From contig JACKAU010000004.1 of assembly GCA_020634855.1 (NCBI GenBank), positions 1 to 64,000 of the forward strand: 64,000 nt of DNA, given 5' to 3'. This DNA is from Anaerolineales bacterium. Its GTDB lineage: Bacteria; Chloroflexota; Anaerolineae; 4572-78; J111. Position numbers and translations under genes: made by a program. Positions 8,559-18,462 of this stretch are shown here, piece by piece. The stretch's first letter is position 1, and every line of letters starts with the position of its first letter. The notes under the pieces were generated by a model, which saw only the letters and a list, made by a program, of their open reading frames with translations, made no database searches and was not told the DNA's origin.

Positions 8559-9191
8559 CTACAACAACCCCTGCAAAATCCCCTGAACCATAATCAGCGC
8601 GAATAGAATTCCGACTAACGATCCGTATAAAACCTGACGGGGTGTATGGCGAGCTAACCGGATACGCGACCAGCCGACCAGCGGCACCAGCAAAATGAGC
8701 GGCAAAGCGGACGAGCCGATAATCATGAACGCTGTGGCGGCGGCGGCGGAGATGGTGGCCCCGTGAAAGCTAATTTTCCAGAAGAGCGTCACCACGCTCA
8801 AAATTGTGACCAGGATGATCGTAGCCAGCACAAACGCGCCGACCACCGGCGGGGCGGCCCAGTAATCGATCAGCCACAAGCAGGCGCTCAGCCAGATCAG
8901 CATCACCAGTAAAGGGCGCAGTCGGGTTTCGCGCTTGGGCATATAAATATCCTCTATCTGCCCTTTGTTCACCAGCCATAACAGGTAAATTAACGGCGGG
9001 ATGACCAGCAGGGGGATGAGGACAGCCAGCCAGGTCAATACCTCGGCCAGGCTTTCATTGCTGTATTTGACGGCTAGGAAGGCCGTTAGCGCGATACCCA
9101 CAATATGCGGGCTAATCAGGTGAGAAATCCACCGGGCAATCGCTTCGTCGTTTTTTTTGATAACCGAAATTGTTTGTACTATTGGATGCAT
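8559..9191 (-). CDS. PAP2-superfamily-like integral membrane protein
   Basis: 210 residues with about six hydrophobic segments. Three short motifs resemble the phosphatidic-acid phosphatase signature: KRETRLRP (K-x6-R-P), a central SFHG (P-S-G-H equivalent) and WSRIRLARHTPRQ (S-R-x5-H-x3-D), where the final Asp is replaced by Gln. It may therefore be a lipid phosphatase relative with an altered third motif or a non-catalytic relative. I prefer ATG 9191; a TTG two codons upstream is possible and no strong ribosome site distinguishes them. It is convergent with dnaN and shares its terminator. Confidence 0.6.
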   Translation of the reverse strand: MHPIVQTISVIKKNDEAIARWISHLISPHIVGIALTAFLAVKYSNESLAEVLTWLAVLIPLLVIPPLIYLLWLVNKGQIEDIYMPKRETRLRPLLVMLIWLSACLWLIDYWAAPPVVGAFVLATIILVTILSVVTLFWKISFHGATISAAAATAFMIIGSSALPLILLVPLVGWSRIRLARHTPRQVLYGSLVGILFALIMVQGILQGLL

Positions 9192-9354
9192 AACCAACTG
9201 TAATCGTAAACTTAACCATCGTAATAATTTGAGTATCTGATATTGTAGTTCGACATCCAGCCAACGTCAATCCATCGAAAGTCCTGGGTTTTCTGACTAA
9301 AGCCGATTCGTAAACTCTGCGATAAATTGGGCAACTGTTTAGAATTTTTGGAAG

Positions 9355-9738
9355 CTACGCGCCGCAGATGAATTCCACTTCGTTGCCGGACGGGTCATCG
9401 ACATACATGGTCCGGGACGGCAAGACCGGATGTTGGCCGTACCGCAGCGCATACCCCAGCGATTTTAACCGCTGCTCTTCAGCGTCGAAATCTTCGGGGG
9501 CCAGTTCCAGGGCCAGGTGGTGCAGCGTACGCGGGGCGACAAAATTATCCGCCCCGGCCGGCAGGGGCACCAACACCACCAGTTGTGGAATGCTAACCGC
9601 CGGATCGCCGGCCTTCAGGAAAACCGGCCCCGGCCGGCCGATCTCCTCCAGCCCCAGCACCTCTTTGTAAAACGCCACCGCCGCCGCCAGGTCATGCACG
9701 TTCAGCACAATTTCCGCTATACCTTTTATTTTCGTCAT
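9355..9738 (-). CDS. VOC-superfamily (glyoxalase/bleomycin-resistance-like) protein
   Basis: 127 residues forming one VOC module. Visible landmarks are the N-terminal strand IAEIVLNVHDLAAAVAFYKEVLGL, the central LHHLALEL with metal-type His, and the terminal MYVDDPSGNEVEFI with Glu. The family binds a divalent metal between paired beta-alpha-beta-beta-beta units; substrates range from lactoylglutathione to antibiotics, so the reaction cannot be named. A good AAAGAGG ribosome site lies upstream of the ATG. It is monocistronic. Confidence 0.85.
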   Translation of the reverse strand: MTKIKGIAEIVLNVHDLAAAVAFYKEVLGLEEIGRPGPVFLKAGDPAVSIPQLVVLVPLPAGADNFVAPRTLHHLALELAPEDFDAEEQRLKSLGYALRYGQHPVLPSRTMYVDDPSGNEVEFICGA

Positions 9739-9905
9739 ATTATGCCTCTTTCTTTATAGTTACGGCTACATCAGACCTTAAAGGTTTCCAAATTACGTTT
9801 GAGAGCACGTCCCTTTCCGGTTGAAACAATAGTCAGGTTAAAATTGCGTTTGGAAACTCACAAGCTCTTAACCTCAAAACTTGAGTTCGGAAATAAATAT
9901 GCTTC

Positions 9906-10065
9906 ATGTCATTTCGAAGCGACAGCGGAGAAATCCCTATGATAATACCAGGAAAAGTGGTCTGGTTGGGACAATTTGACGCGACAAAAAACATTTTTCC
10001 CCAGCAAAGGCTTCATTTATTGGAATGTCTGAGGGATTTCTCCGCCTCCGGTTACGAAATGACAT
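9906..10065. repeat. 160-bp inverted-repeat element (hairpin or MITE-like)
   Basis: The left arm begins ATGTCATTTCG (9906) and includes GGAGAAATCCCT. The right arm (10032-10065) begins AGGGATTTCTCC and ends CGAAATGACAT. Arms of about 33 nt pair with a few mismatches around roughly 93 bp without coding content. The sequence GTCATTTCGA...AGAAATCCC is of the type found as dispersed repeats in many environmental genomes. The rest of 9739-10167 holds a shorter GTTTCCAAA inverted pair near 9785-9860 and the terminator at 10103-10134. Confidence 0.65.
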
Positions 10066-10102
10066 ATTCGGCTTTAATTATCAAACTGAAGTTAAAAAGC
10101 CA

Positions 10103-10134
10103 AAAATGGAGGGCCAGATTGGGCCCTCCATTTT
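10103..10134 (-). terminator. intrinsic terminator for the nucleotidase gene
   Basis: Perfect 13-bp inverted repeat (10103-10115 and 10122-10134; AAAATGGAGGGCC and complement) with a 6-nt loop. On the minus strand it is followed by T-rich sequence, 33 bp after the stop codon of the gene at 10168-12399. Confidence 0.8.
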
Positions 10135-10167
10135 AAAGGCGCTAAATGAAACAAATTCGAATTCGTG

Positions 10168-12399
<2,232 letters not shown>

Positions 12400-12541
12400 T
12401 GGTTCCTCCTCTTTTTAATTCTATTGAATAGGGGGTGAATTTAAATGAGCGCCGATATCATACCATCCCGGCGGGGGTCAAGCAATTTTCCGGCTAGGGG
12501 GGAGAGCGCGAGGCGGAAGCCGTCGCCCCCCTTGGCCCGTA

Positions 12542-13348
12542 CTACCCTTGATCGCCCAGTTCAACCCCCACCTCAGACGCGCCGTTGATCTCAACGCTGC
12601 CGTTGGTCGAGGTCTCGGCCGGGGCGGTGGTCTCCGCGCCGTTGGTGGTGGTGGGTTCGGCGCTGGTCATGGTTGCTGCGCCGTTGGTCGTCGGCTCGCT
12701 GCCGTTGGTGGCAGTGGTCGTGGTCCCGTTGACGGCCGGCTCGGTTTCGGCGTCCTTCCCTTTGGTCTGGGGCTTGACCACTTCAAAGCCCCACTAGGTC
12801 ATGTCTTGGTGAATGGTCCGGTCAAAATGCTTGATGAGGATCACCGTGCCGGCGGCACGGATACAGTCATACAGCGCTTTTAAGGCGTCGTTGCTGGCCG
12901 TCAGGCTGGCTTTGCGGCGGTTTTGGCTGCTGCGGCGAATGGCCAGATTGGCCTTTAAGTCATCGCGCAGGGCGACCACCTCGGCCAGATCGGGCGTGGT
13001 GAAACGCGCTTCCGCCGTGAAGTTAAGACCTGGCAGGTTTCCGAAGTTATCGTTGGGCGTAAGGTCTGCCCCCATCGATCCGCTATTTACGCCGACCCAC
13101 GTCCTGTAAAACCTGTCCGGTCTGGCTCGTGCGTCCATGAAAGTCCGAACGGGATGCCGATCACACCTCCGTGCGTCCATGAAAGTCCGAACGGGATGCC
13201 GATCACACCTCCGTGCGTCCATGAAGGTCTGATCGGGATGCCGATCACACCTCCGTGCGTCCATGAAAGTCCGAACGGGATCCCGATCGTGTCTTCGAGT
13301 CCGTAGGGACGTCCGTTCGACATCCCGGCCGCATCTCCGAGCGTGCAT
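12542..13348 (-). pseudogene. duplicated hypothetical gene, copy A, interrupted by an in-frame amber codon
   Basis: Read on the minus strand, the frame is open from 13348, meets a single TAG at 12796-12794, and continues in the same frame to 12542. The parts on both sides match the intact copy at 45044-45673. Before the stop: the region containing LAEVVALRDDLKANLAIRR ... ALKALYDCIRAAG (copy B: LAEVISVRDDLKANLDTRR ... LEALYDTLRMAG). After it: WGFEVVKPQTKGKD and a Thr/Asn/Gly-rich tail (copy B: QWGIEVTKRQSKEKD). The TAG stands where copy B has CAG (Gln), so one C-to-T change explains it. The first ~90 codons here come from the 42-bp array and do not match copy B, so the true 5' part is lost. 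Function unknown. Confidence 0.7.
13129..13338. repeat. 42-bp tandem array A (about five units)
   Basis: Units start at 13129, 13171, 13213, 13255 and 13297. The first three are nearly identical (GTGCGTCCATGAAAGTCCGA... CACACCTCC), the fourth has a diverged right half and the fifth is degenerate. The period is a multiple of three, so all frames stay open and 14-residue repeats are predicted in several frames. There are no unique spacers, so this is not a CRISPR. It is fused to the 5' end of the broken gene at 12542-13348. Confidence 0.85.
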
Positions 13349-13397
13349 GGCTCTTGATTCAAATTAAACCCAAAGGTCGAAACGCCCTAATATTGCC

Positions 13398-13487
13398 GTG
13401 GCGAAGGCAACAAAAAACGCCAATGTATGTGTTGGCGTTGAAATCGGTGGGGGTGTGGTGATGACCTTATTCACTATTAGCGTAAAG
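13398..13487. repeat. direct repeat, left copy, flanking the TumE-like toxin-antitoxin pair
   Basis: Begins GTGGCGAAGGCAACAAAAAA and carries a hairpin AACGCCAA ... TTGGCGTT, then GAAATCGGTGGGGG and GGTGATG. The same ~90-bp sequence is at 14534-14621 in the same orientation; the first 26 bp are identical and similarity fades near the end. Confidence 0.75.
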
Positions 13488-13551
13488 TTGGATAATGTGC
13501 TCCGCAGAAAGCCGTTGTTAGCCGGCATCTCGGTTCAAAGATGATGAAGTT

Positions 13552-13998
13552 CTATGTATCAGTTTCAGTCTCTATCTTACTGATAAGTTCTTCAATTTCT
13601 TGGATTAGCGCGGGTAAGTTTGGACGGGTAAAACTCATCGTTGGAGCAGGGATACGATTGTGTTTAATATCTGGCGGGATATGCTTATGGTGAGGGTGTG
13701 TACTGGCCAACTCTGGGTTATTAGGATGCGGTTGAGAGTCATACCAGTACAATTTTTCTTCATCTTGCCACACTTCGTAACCATACCAATCCATCACAAG
13801 AGGTAAGTGCTGATACAACACCCGCTCCCGGACAACCAGGCGAATGTTGTGTTTGAAGTGCAATTCTCCCGCCACCCGGGCTAACGTTGCCCCACGTCGA
13901 ATGAAGACAATGGTTGAACGATTGACTGATGGAAACTGCTCCGTAAGCGAATACAAAAATAACTCATAATCTTCCGGTGTGCGGAAGGGCTGGGTCAT
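13552..13998 (-). CDS. TumE-like (DUF6516) toxin of a toxin-antitoxin pair
   Basis: 148 residues. The segment LVMDWYGYEVWQDEEKLYWYDSQPHPNNPEL, then THPHHKHIPPDIKHNRIPAP, is the hallmark of the DUF6516/TumE family, in which the query strand motif is followed by a Pro-His-His-Lys-His box. Members are small, solitary-domain proteins encoded next to a small antitoxin; the biochemical activity is not established from sequence. The gene starts at ATG 13998 and overlaps the partner (13995-14264) by 4 bp (ATGA), so translation is coupled. Both genes lie between two direct repeats (13398 and 14534), which suggests they moved as a cassette. Confidence 0.7.
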   Translation of the reverse strand: MTQPFRTPEDYELFLYSLTEQFPSVNRSTIVFIRRGATLARVAGELHFKHNIRLVVRERVLYQHLPLVMDWYGYEVWQDEEKLYWYDSQPHPNNPELASTHPHHKHIPPDIKHNRIPAPTMSFTRPNLPALIQEIEELISKIETETDT

Positions 13999-14264
13999 GC
14001 GGCAACCCGAATTAAGCCCGCCAAACTCGGTGATTGTCGTTGGATCTTTTGGATTTCATCCCGATACTCGGCTTGGCGGGTCAGCCAGGTGCGATAAACG
14101 CTGGCCCATTCGCCAAAGTCCAGCATCCAGTTATCATCTTCCGGTTCTTCACCACTGGCATAAGCAGCGTAAAACGTCTCTGAGCGGATGCCGAATTTAC
14201 GTTCAAAATCCAGCAACTCTTCTTCAAGAGCGTGAATATCAACCAAAATGTCACGAATATTCAT
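13995..14264 (-). CDS. putative antitoxin partner of the TumE-like protein
   Basis: 89 residues, acidic, mostly helical. The N-terminus MNIRDILVDIHALEEELLDFERKFG looks like an amphipathic helix that could form a coiled coil; the centre has GEEPEDDNWMLDFGEWASVYRTW. It precedes the toxin-like gene with a 4-bp overlap and has a full AGGAGG ribosome site 6 bp before the ATG, as expected for the antitoxin, which must be made in excess. No DNA-binding motif is obvious. Role is inferred from position. Confidence 0.6.
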   Translation of the reverse strand: MNIRDILVDIHALEEELLDFERKFGIRSETFYAAYASGEEPEDDNWMLDFGEWASVYRTWLTRQAEYRDEIQKIQRQSPSLAGLIRVAA

Positions 14265-14387
14265 AACTTACCTCCTAAAAGAATTATACCGCAATTCATA
14301 ATTTTGCTTAAATCAAGTTTTCTTCTACCTCACCGGGTTTTTCGTGATTGGATTAATAGGTGAGTCACTTATTGTCGGTCATACGGT

Positions 14388-14460
14388 CACGTGCGTGATC
14401 AACTCCTTCTGAGCACTCACCCCTATGATCGACGGCCCGGCATTTCGACTCCGAAGGCGG
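14388..14460 (-). other. detached 5' block of the duplicated gene family
   Basis: Read on the minus strand, about 70 bp here align with 45073-45145, just upstream of and inside the 5' end of copy B. The shared core GGGCCGTCGATCATAGGGGT is exact and the remainder is roughly 80 percent alike. In copy A this block is about 1.3 kb from the matching coding part, with the toxin-antitoxin cassette in between. The remaining parts of 14265-14709 hold the right direct repeat (14534-14621), a short hairpin near 14507-14524 and no gene. Confidence 0.6.
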
Positions 14461-14533
14461 AAAAGACCGTTTATCACCAGCCCTCTGAGGTTTTTTCAGC
14501 TAACGCTCATTTGTAAGAGCGGTTCACTCGGTT

Positions 14534-14621
14534 GTGGCGAAGGCAACAAAAAACGCCAACAGTTGCGTTGGCGTTGAAATCGATGGGGGATGGTGATGCA
14601 ACTTCTTATTATTGGGTGGCT
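14534..14621. repeat. direct repeat, right copy, flanking the TumE-like toxin-antitoxin pair
   Basis: Second copy of the sequence at 13398-13487, same orientation. The internal hairpin is AACGCCAA CAGTTGCG TTGGCGTT. A shorter relative with AAAAACGCCAAC and GTGGCGT is at 18313-18345, next to the decayed MntA-HepT pair. Confidence 0.75.
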
Positions 14622-14709
14622 AAGTACGGGATTAATTATAAGCGTTACCAATCGTACAGTCTATCCGAGTACTAAATGGGTGTGCAATTTATAGATGCCT
14701 TTCCCTCTA

Positions 14710-15363
14710 TTATTGGCTAGTTAATTTCCGAAGTTTATCCCGAAAATAACAGAAGCTGGGTGATAGATTACTATCTATGTCCATGTGAGGGGTGATTTTT
14801 TCAGCCCAGGTTGTCTTCTCTCTCCCAATTGTCTGGTAGCCAAGTTGAGAAAGTTTTTTGGCCCCACCAGAAAATAGGGCATCGGCTAACAACTCCCAGG
14901 TATTACAGATACTGTCATTTACGTACGAATTTAGAGTTGTATCTTTTGCATGCGGATAGGCTTTCTTCACTGCAATCATGTCGCCCAAATACCAAGCCTC
15001 TCCTTCCTCTACTGCTATACAGAAATATGTATCCGGCTTTGGATCACTCCTATTCACCAGGTCAAACAGTTCTCTGCGAAAAGCACTTAAACATCGACTA
15101 TCAAGATCGCAAACCACAATAAGGACAGATGGATAATCACCATAACCAGCAAATGTTTTGCCATAACCGCGAATTAGTCGCGGCAATTGGTCAAGTAAAA
15201 TTCGTTTTTGAGGGTCAGAGGTTGCTCGTAGATTTTTGGGGATACGACCAATTCCCTTATAGGCGTGGACATAGAATGTGTGTTCATTACCAATTATTTT
15301 TGGAACGAGAATTTCAAGAGCAGTCTTGCCGGAAATATCCTCGACGAGTATCTCAAAATGCAT
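14710..15363 (-). CDS. DUF4276 (Toprim-like) partner of an AAA ATPase, probable defence effector
   Basis: 217 residues from ATG 15363. I choose this start because GGGAGATGAGTAC precedes it and it lies 4 bp after the end of the ATPase gene; a longer frame to 15480 would overlap that gene. Landmarks: MHFEILVEDISGK with Glu8, VVCDLDSR with Asp86 and Asp88, and CIAVEEGEAWYLGD. An early Glu plus a later D-x-D is the arrangement of the Toprim metal site found in OLD nucleases and topoisomerases; that DUF4276 is Toprim-like is my reading of these residues. ATPase + Toprim-like pairs include OLD-type nucleases and PARIS, so an anti-phage role is likely but unproven. Confidence 0.7.
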   Translation of the reverse strand: MHFEILVEDISGKTALEILVPKIIGNEHTFYVHAYKGIGRIPKNLRATSDPQKRILLDQLPRLIRGYGKTFAGYGDYPSVLIVVCDLDSRCLSAFRRELFDLVNRSDPKPDTYFCIAVEEGEAWYLGDMIAVKKAYPHAKDTTLNSYVNDSICNTWELLADALFSGGAKKLSQLGYQTIGREKTTWAEKITPHMDIDSNLSPSFCYFRDKLRKLTSQ

Positions 15364-15367
15364 GTAC

Positions 15368-16654
15368 TCATCTCCCGTCCAAGTAGTCGCTGTACCAAAG
15401 TCCACCCAGCGGCAACCCTTCAGAAACAAGGTTTTTGATGATGGGATCTTCGCTAGCGCGTTTGATGGTAGCGAAACCATCGTCGCCTTTTTCTAGAACC
15501 CAAACCTCTTCCGGCTTGAAAGCATCCACAAAATAAGGCTGATGTGTCGTGATAAATACTTGAGAACCGTTTCGGCGAAGGGCATGGTCTCGAAATTCTT
15601 TAGCAAGCGGTTCCAAAAGTTTATGGTAAAGCCCATTTTCCGGCTCTTCAATACATAAAAATGGCGGGGGGGAAGGGTCTTCTAATAGTAGAAGATAAGC
15701 AAATATCTTCAGGGTTCCGTCTGACATTTGTTGAGCATAAAATGGATCTTGGAAACCTTTATCATTGAACCGCAGCAGGAGTCTACCATCCGGGCTTCTC
15801 TCAGTGCTAATTTTATTTATACCAGGAATTTTGGTTGCAATATTGTCAAGGATAGATTGAAATTTTCTGGGATGATCTCTTTCCATGAACTGAACGACGT
15901 TTCCAAGATTGTCGCCATGAATGTTTAGATGTTCTTGTGGTCCGGCAAGAGGTAAACTACGTGCAGCATCCGGTCTAAAATAACTGAGGTACCAACCTTC
16001 TACAAATCTACGAAATGCCGAAATCCTGGGGTGTTGTTTGAGCGCACCCAATGTTGCAATGCCAAGTCTTCTTTTATCGTCAAGTTCCACTAACTCGGTT
16101 TCTCTACTTTCCTCTACCGCCTCGCCTTTTTGTATTTTTTCCATTAAGCTGTACAGATCAAAGTCTTCATCTTTCTCAACCTGTTTTCCCTCATCTTCAC
16201 CTTTCCAGGCGATACCCTTGCCTTCATTTAATATTAAAAAAGAGAAGGGCCATCCCTTACTTTGCCCCCTTCTCCGTTGTCTGAGTCTTTCACTTTTGAC
16301 GTAGGGTCTTCCTGATGAATCAAGATCTATTGCCAATTCGTATGTGATTGGGCGTGCGTTGCCAACTTCTCTGTAGTAAATCTGAAACTCGATACCACCC
16401 GTTTGCCCTTGCGAACGAATTCTCTCAAACCCCCCACGACCTCGAGAGTCGCATGCCTCCTCTACTCCCCGTTTCAAACAATCCGAAAGAAAACCAAAAG
16501 CATCAAAAAGTGTGCTTTTCCCAACACCATTCTTACCAATAACTGCTGTCATCGGTTCTAATGGCTTTGCTGCTTGTGTATCAAACAGTTTTCCTAGAGT
16601 AATATCATGAAGGGTTCTGTAATTTTTAACCTTAAAACCTTCTATTCTAGCCAT
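15368..16654 (-). CDS. AAA family (SMC/RecF-like, AAA_21 type) ATPase of a two-gene defence-like system
   Basis: 428 residues. The N-terminus IEGFKVKNYRTLHDITL is the usual RecF/OLD-like opening strand. Walker A is GKNGVGKST at about 40-48, an ABC-like signature QMSDGTL is near residue 315, Walker B is FLCIEEPENGLY near 335, and a His-containing FITTHQPYF switch follows. A charged, Glu/Lys-rich insertion (about 155-200) could be a coiled-coil or regulatory insert. The downstream DUF4276 gene starts 4 bp after the stop, so the two are one operon. A moderate AAGGTGG ribosome site precedes the ATG. Base composition here is visibly more AT-rich than in the flanking housekeeping genes, which fits transfer. 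Confidence 0.8.
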   Translation of the reverse strand: MARIEGFKVKNYRTLHDITLGKLFDTQAAKPLEPMTAVIGKNGVGKSTLFDAFGFLSDCLKRGVEEACDSRGRGGFERIRSQGQTGGIEFQIYYREVGNARPITYELAIDLDSSGRPYVKSERLRQRRRGQSKGWPFSFLILNEGKGIAWKGEDEGKQVEKDEDFDLYSLMEKIQKGEAVEESRETELVELDDKRRLGIATLGALKQHPRISAFRRFVEGWYLSYFRPDAARSLPLAGPQEHLNIHGDNLGNVVQFMERDHPRKFQSILDNIATKIPGINKISTERSPDGRLLLRFNDKGFQDPFYAQQMSDGTLKIFAYLLLLEDPSPPPFLCIEEPENGLYHKLLEPLAKEFRDHALRRNGSQVFITTHQPYFVDAFKPEEVWVLEKGDDGFATIKRASEDPIIKNLVSEGLPLGGLWYSDYLDGR

Positions 16655-17475
16655 TAGCCACCTTTTTTACTAACAAAGTATCTAGCATAGCTTTCGCCAA
16701 CTCTATCATAATTTTACGCCCCAAGCAACTTGTCCATCCATTCTGTTTTACGCTATAAATGCTCGGTTTGTTCCAACTCTATTTGGTTCATTATTTGAAG
16801 TTGTGAAGTCGTCCAATGAATTTGAGATTATATAGCGAAAAGCAAAAAAACACATCAAGCTTGCCAACGAGCCACCACTTAATAGGGGTTGAACTAAGTC
16901 TGGGCGCAGGCGATTGGTTTGAGGATTAAGTCGGTTAGGTCAGAGCAAAATGGGGTGATTCGGTTTAAGGTGATACCTTATTGTACCTGGAATCCGCTCA
17001 AAATGACAAGGAACTGAGGATAGTTTTGACCCAACCAGTTGTATATTGTATCGAGGCACGAAACCCAGAGCCAGAAATTTAAACGCAAGCGACGCAAAAG
17101 TCGCGATAGACACAACCGTTTTTGCCATTTGTCTTTGGCGTTCCGGCGTCTGTAGCGACTTGGGCGTTGAATTCTTTTTGGCTGGCGAAGGTGGTCGGAT
17201 TGCGGGATGAAACCCGATGAATACCGGTTGTAGGTTGGGTTGAGACCACCCTCGCCTGTATCGGAACGCCAGCGCCATCTTGATTTGTCGGAAAAGGCGT
17301 TCAATTGGCGAGTGACGCGAAGAATGCAGGGGGATCAAAGTTTAGGGGGAGAGGTAAATCTTGGCCCAGACGCAGACGACGCCGCAAGAACTTAGCCAAT
17401 TCTTTGATTACGTATCGGATGAACAGATTTGTTTGATGGGTAGGTCAACCTTGATGAGGCGTTTGGGGTAAGGAG
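16655..17475. other. 820 bp without a supported gene
   Basis: Short open frames exist on the minus strand (for example 16978-17304, with Arg-rich sequence ending LNFWLWVSCLDTIYNWLGQ). None has a ribosome site or a recognisable domain. It may contain a decayed gene fragment. I see no hairpin with a T-run and no repeat that matches the rest of the window. Confidence 0.4.
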
Positions 17476-17820
17476 TCACTCTAACTCCTCTTTGATCTTG
17501 ATAATCAAGCTTTTGAGGGCCGGAGCATCCTGTTGGGCCGCTTTCCAAAGCGTCCGTAAATCCACTCCAAAATAACTATGAATGAGCTTATCACGCATTC
17601 CGGCGATGCGTCGCCAGGGCACTTGCGGGTAGGTAGCACGAGTCTCGTCGGGAATGTTTTTGGTAGCTTCGCCCATAATCTCAATAGCCAGTGACAGCGT
17701 AAATCGTTTTCTTATCCTGACGAAACTGGTCAAACGTCAGCGCCTGAGTAAAGGCTTCGATATCTTCAATGGCTTCCAGGATATCAGCAATAAAGTCGGT
17801 AATTTCCGGCTCACAGATAC
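17476..17820 (-). pseudogene. hepT: HepT-like RNase toxin gene, frameshifted
   Basis: The C-terminal part reads TLSLAIEIMGEATKNIPDE ... WRRIAGMRDKLIHSYFGVD and contains the HEPN R-x4-6-H motif (RDKLIHSY). The missing N-terminal part is present just upstream in another frame (EPEITDFIADILEAIEDIEA ... FRQDKKTIYAVT) and joins it near 17700. The sequence TACGCTGTCACTGGCTATTGA shows the frame change. No start codon is in frame at the 5' end, where a second 2-bp loss is likely. HepT with MntA forms a type VII toxin-antitoxin pair in which MntA AMPylates HepT. This copy should be inactive. Confidence 0.7.
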
Positions 17821-17857
17821 ACGACCTCGCGCAAGATGCGTTGTCCCAGGCGAGGTT

Positions 17858-18103
17858 TCAAGCCCGATTTATGACCAAATCAACCTTAATCCCCAATACA
17901 TCGCTCAATTCCTGTTCCATCTCTACAAATTCAAGCAGGCTGGGATATTCATCAAAATCAACCAAAATGTCCAAGTCGCTTTTTGCTTGTTGTTGGCCAC
18001 GCACGTAAGAGCCAAATATGCCAATTTCCTTGATTTTATATCGGGCAACTAGATCAGGTTTTTGTGCTTGCAAACCTCGCTTAATATTTTCTAACGTTTT
18101 CAT
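17858..18103 (-). pseudogene. mntA: MntA-like minimal nucleotidyltransferase antitoxin, 3' frameshifted
   Basis: 81 residues. The nucleotidyltransferase signature G-S-x10-D-x-D is intact (GSYVRGQQQAKSDLDILVDF). The frame ends at TGA 17858-17860 right after DLVINRA, whereas the other frame continues with LKPRLGQRILREVVYL and a stop next to the hepT sequence, which is the normal C-terminus. One lost base near 17861 explains this. The catalytic core could still be made, but the C-terminus is altered. ATG 18103 is chosen over GTG 18106. Confidence 0.65.
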
Positions 18104-18366
18104 CACTTATGCTCCACATAGATAAATCTGTGGGACTCGTACAAGCCTCCATTGTCTCATTCTTGGTTCATCTATTATCATTTTACACCGTCTTCTACCA
18201 CTTTCAAACCCAGGCACTGACGAACCTTTTCGTCAGATCAACCCATAGACAACTCATTCAGCTTTGAGTTTATGAGGTCAGTTTGTAGTATGGACCAGCG
18301 ACTTCTTTAATCAAAAACGCCAACGGGTAAAACCACGTGGCGTCTAGATGGCATAAAGTTATGGCT

Positions 18367-18418
18367 GGAGTCGTGGCTTTAGCCGGGGTTTCATTTGGTC
18401 GGCTAAAGCCACGACTCC
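18367..18418. repeat. palindromic repeat, GGCTTTAGCC family (copy 2), behind pdxS
   Basis: Perfect 19-bp inverted repeat (18367-18385 and 18400-18418; GGAGTCGTGGCTTTAGCCG and complement) with a 14-nt loop. Outer sequences CATAAAG and CTTTATG extend the pairing loosely to 18350-18436. It lies 44 bp downstream of the pdxS stop and could end that transcript, but has no clean T-run. The rest of 18104-18462 contains a partial copy of the AACGCCAAC hairpin at 18313-18345 and no gene. Confidence 0.75.
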
Positions 18419-18462
18419 GTTATACTAATCTTTATGATATTGGTTAGCCGCTTGTTCTACGG

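Noticed and set aside
13129..13338. CRISPR array
   Set aside because: Units are contiguous without variable spacers and no cas genes are near. The same holds for 55139-55550.
13398..13487. Integron attC site
   Set aside because: The hairpin AACGCCAA/TTGGCGTT does not fit the GTTRRRY core and no integron integrase gene is in the window.
16940..17338. Minus-strand frame of 132 codons
   Set aside because: No ribosome site, no domain, Arg/Pro-rich composition; overlapping frames of equal quality exist.
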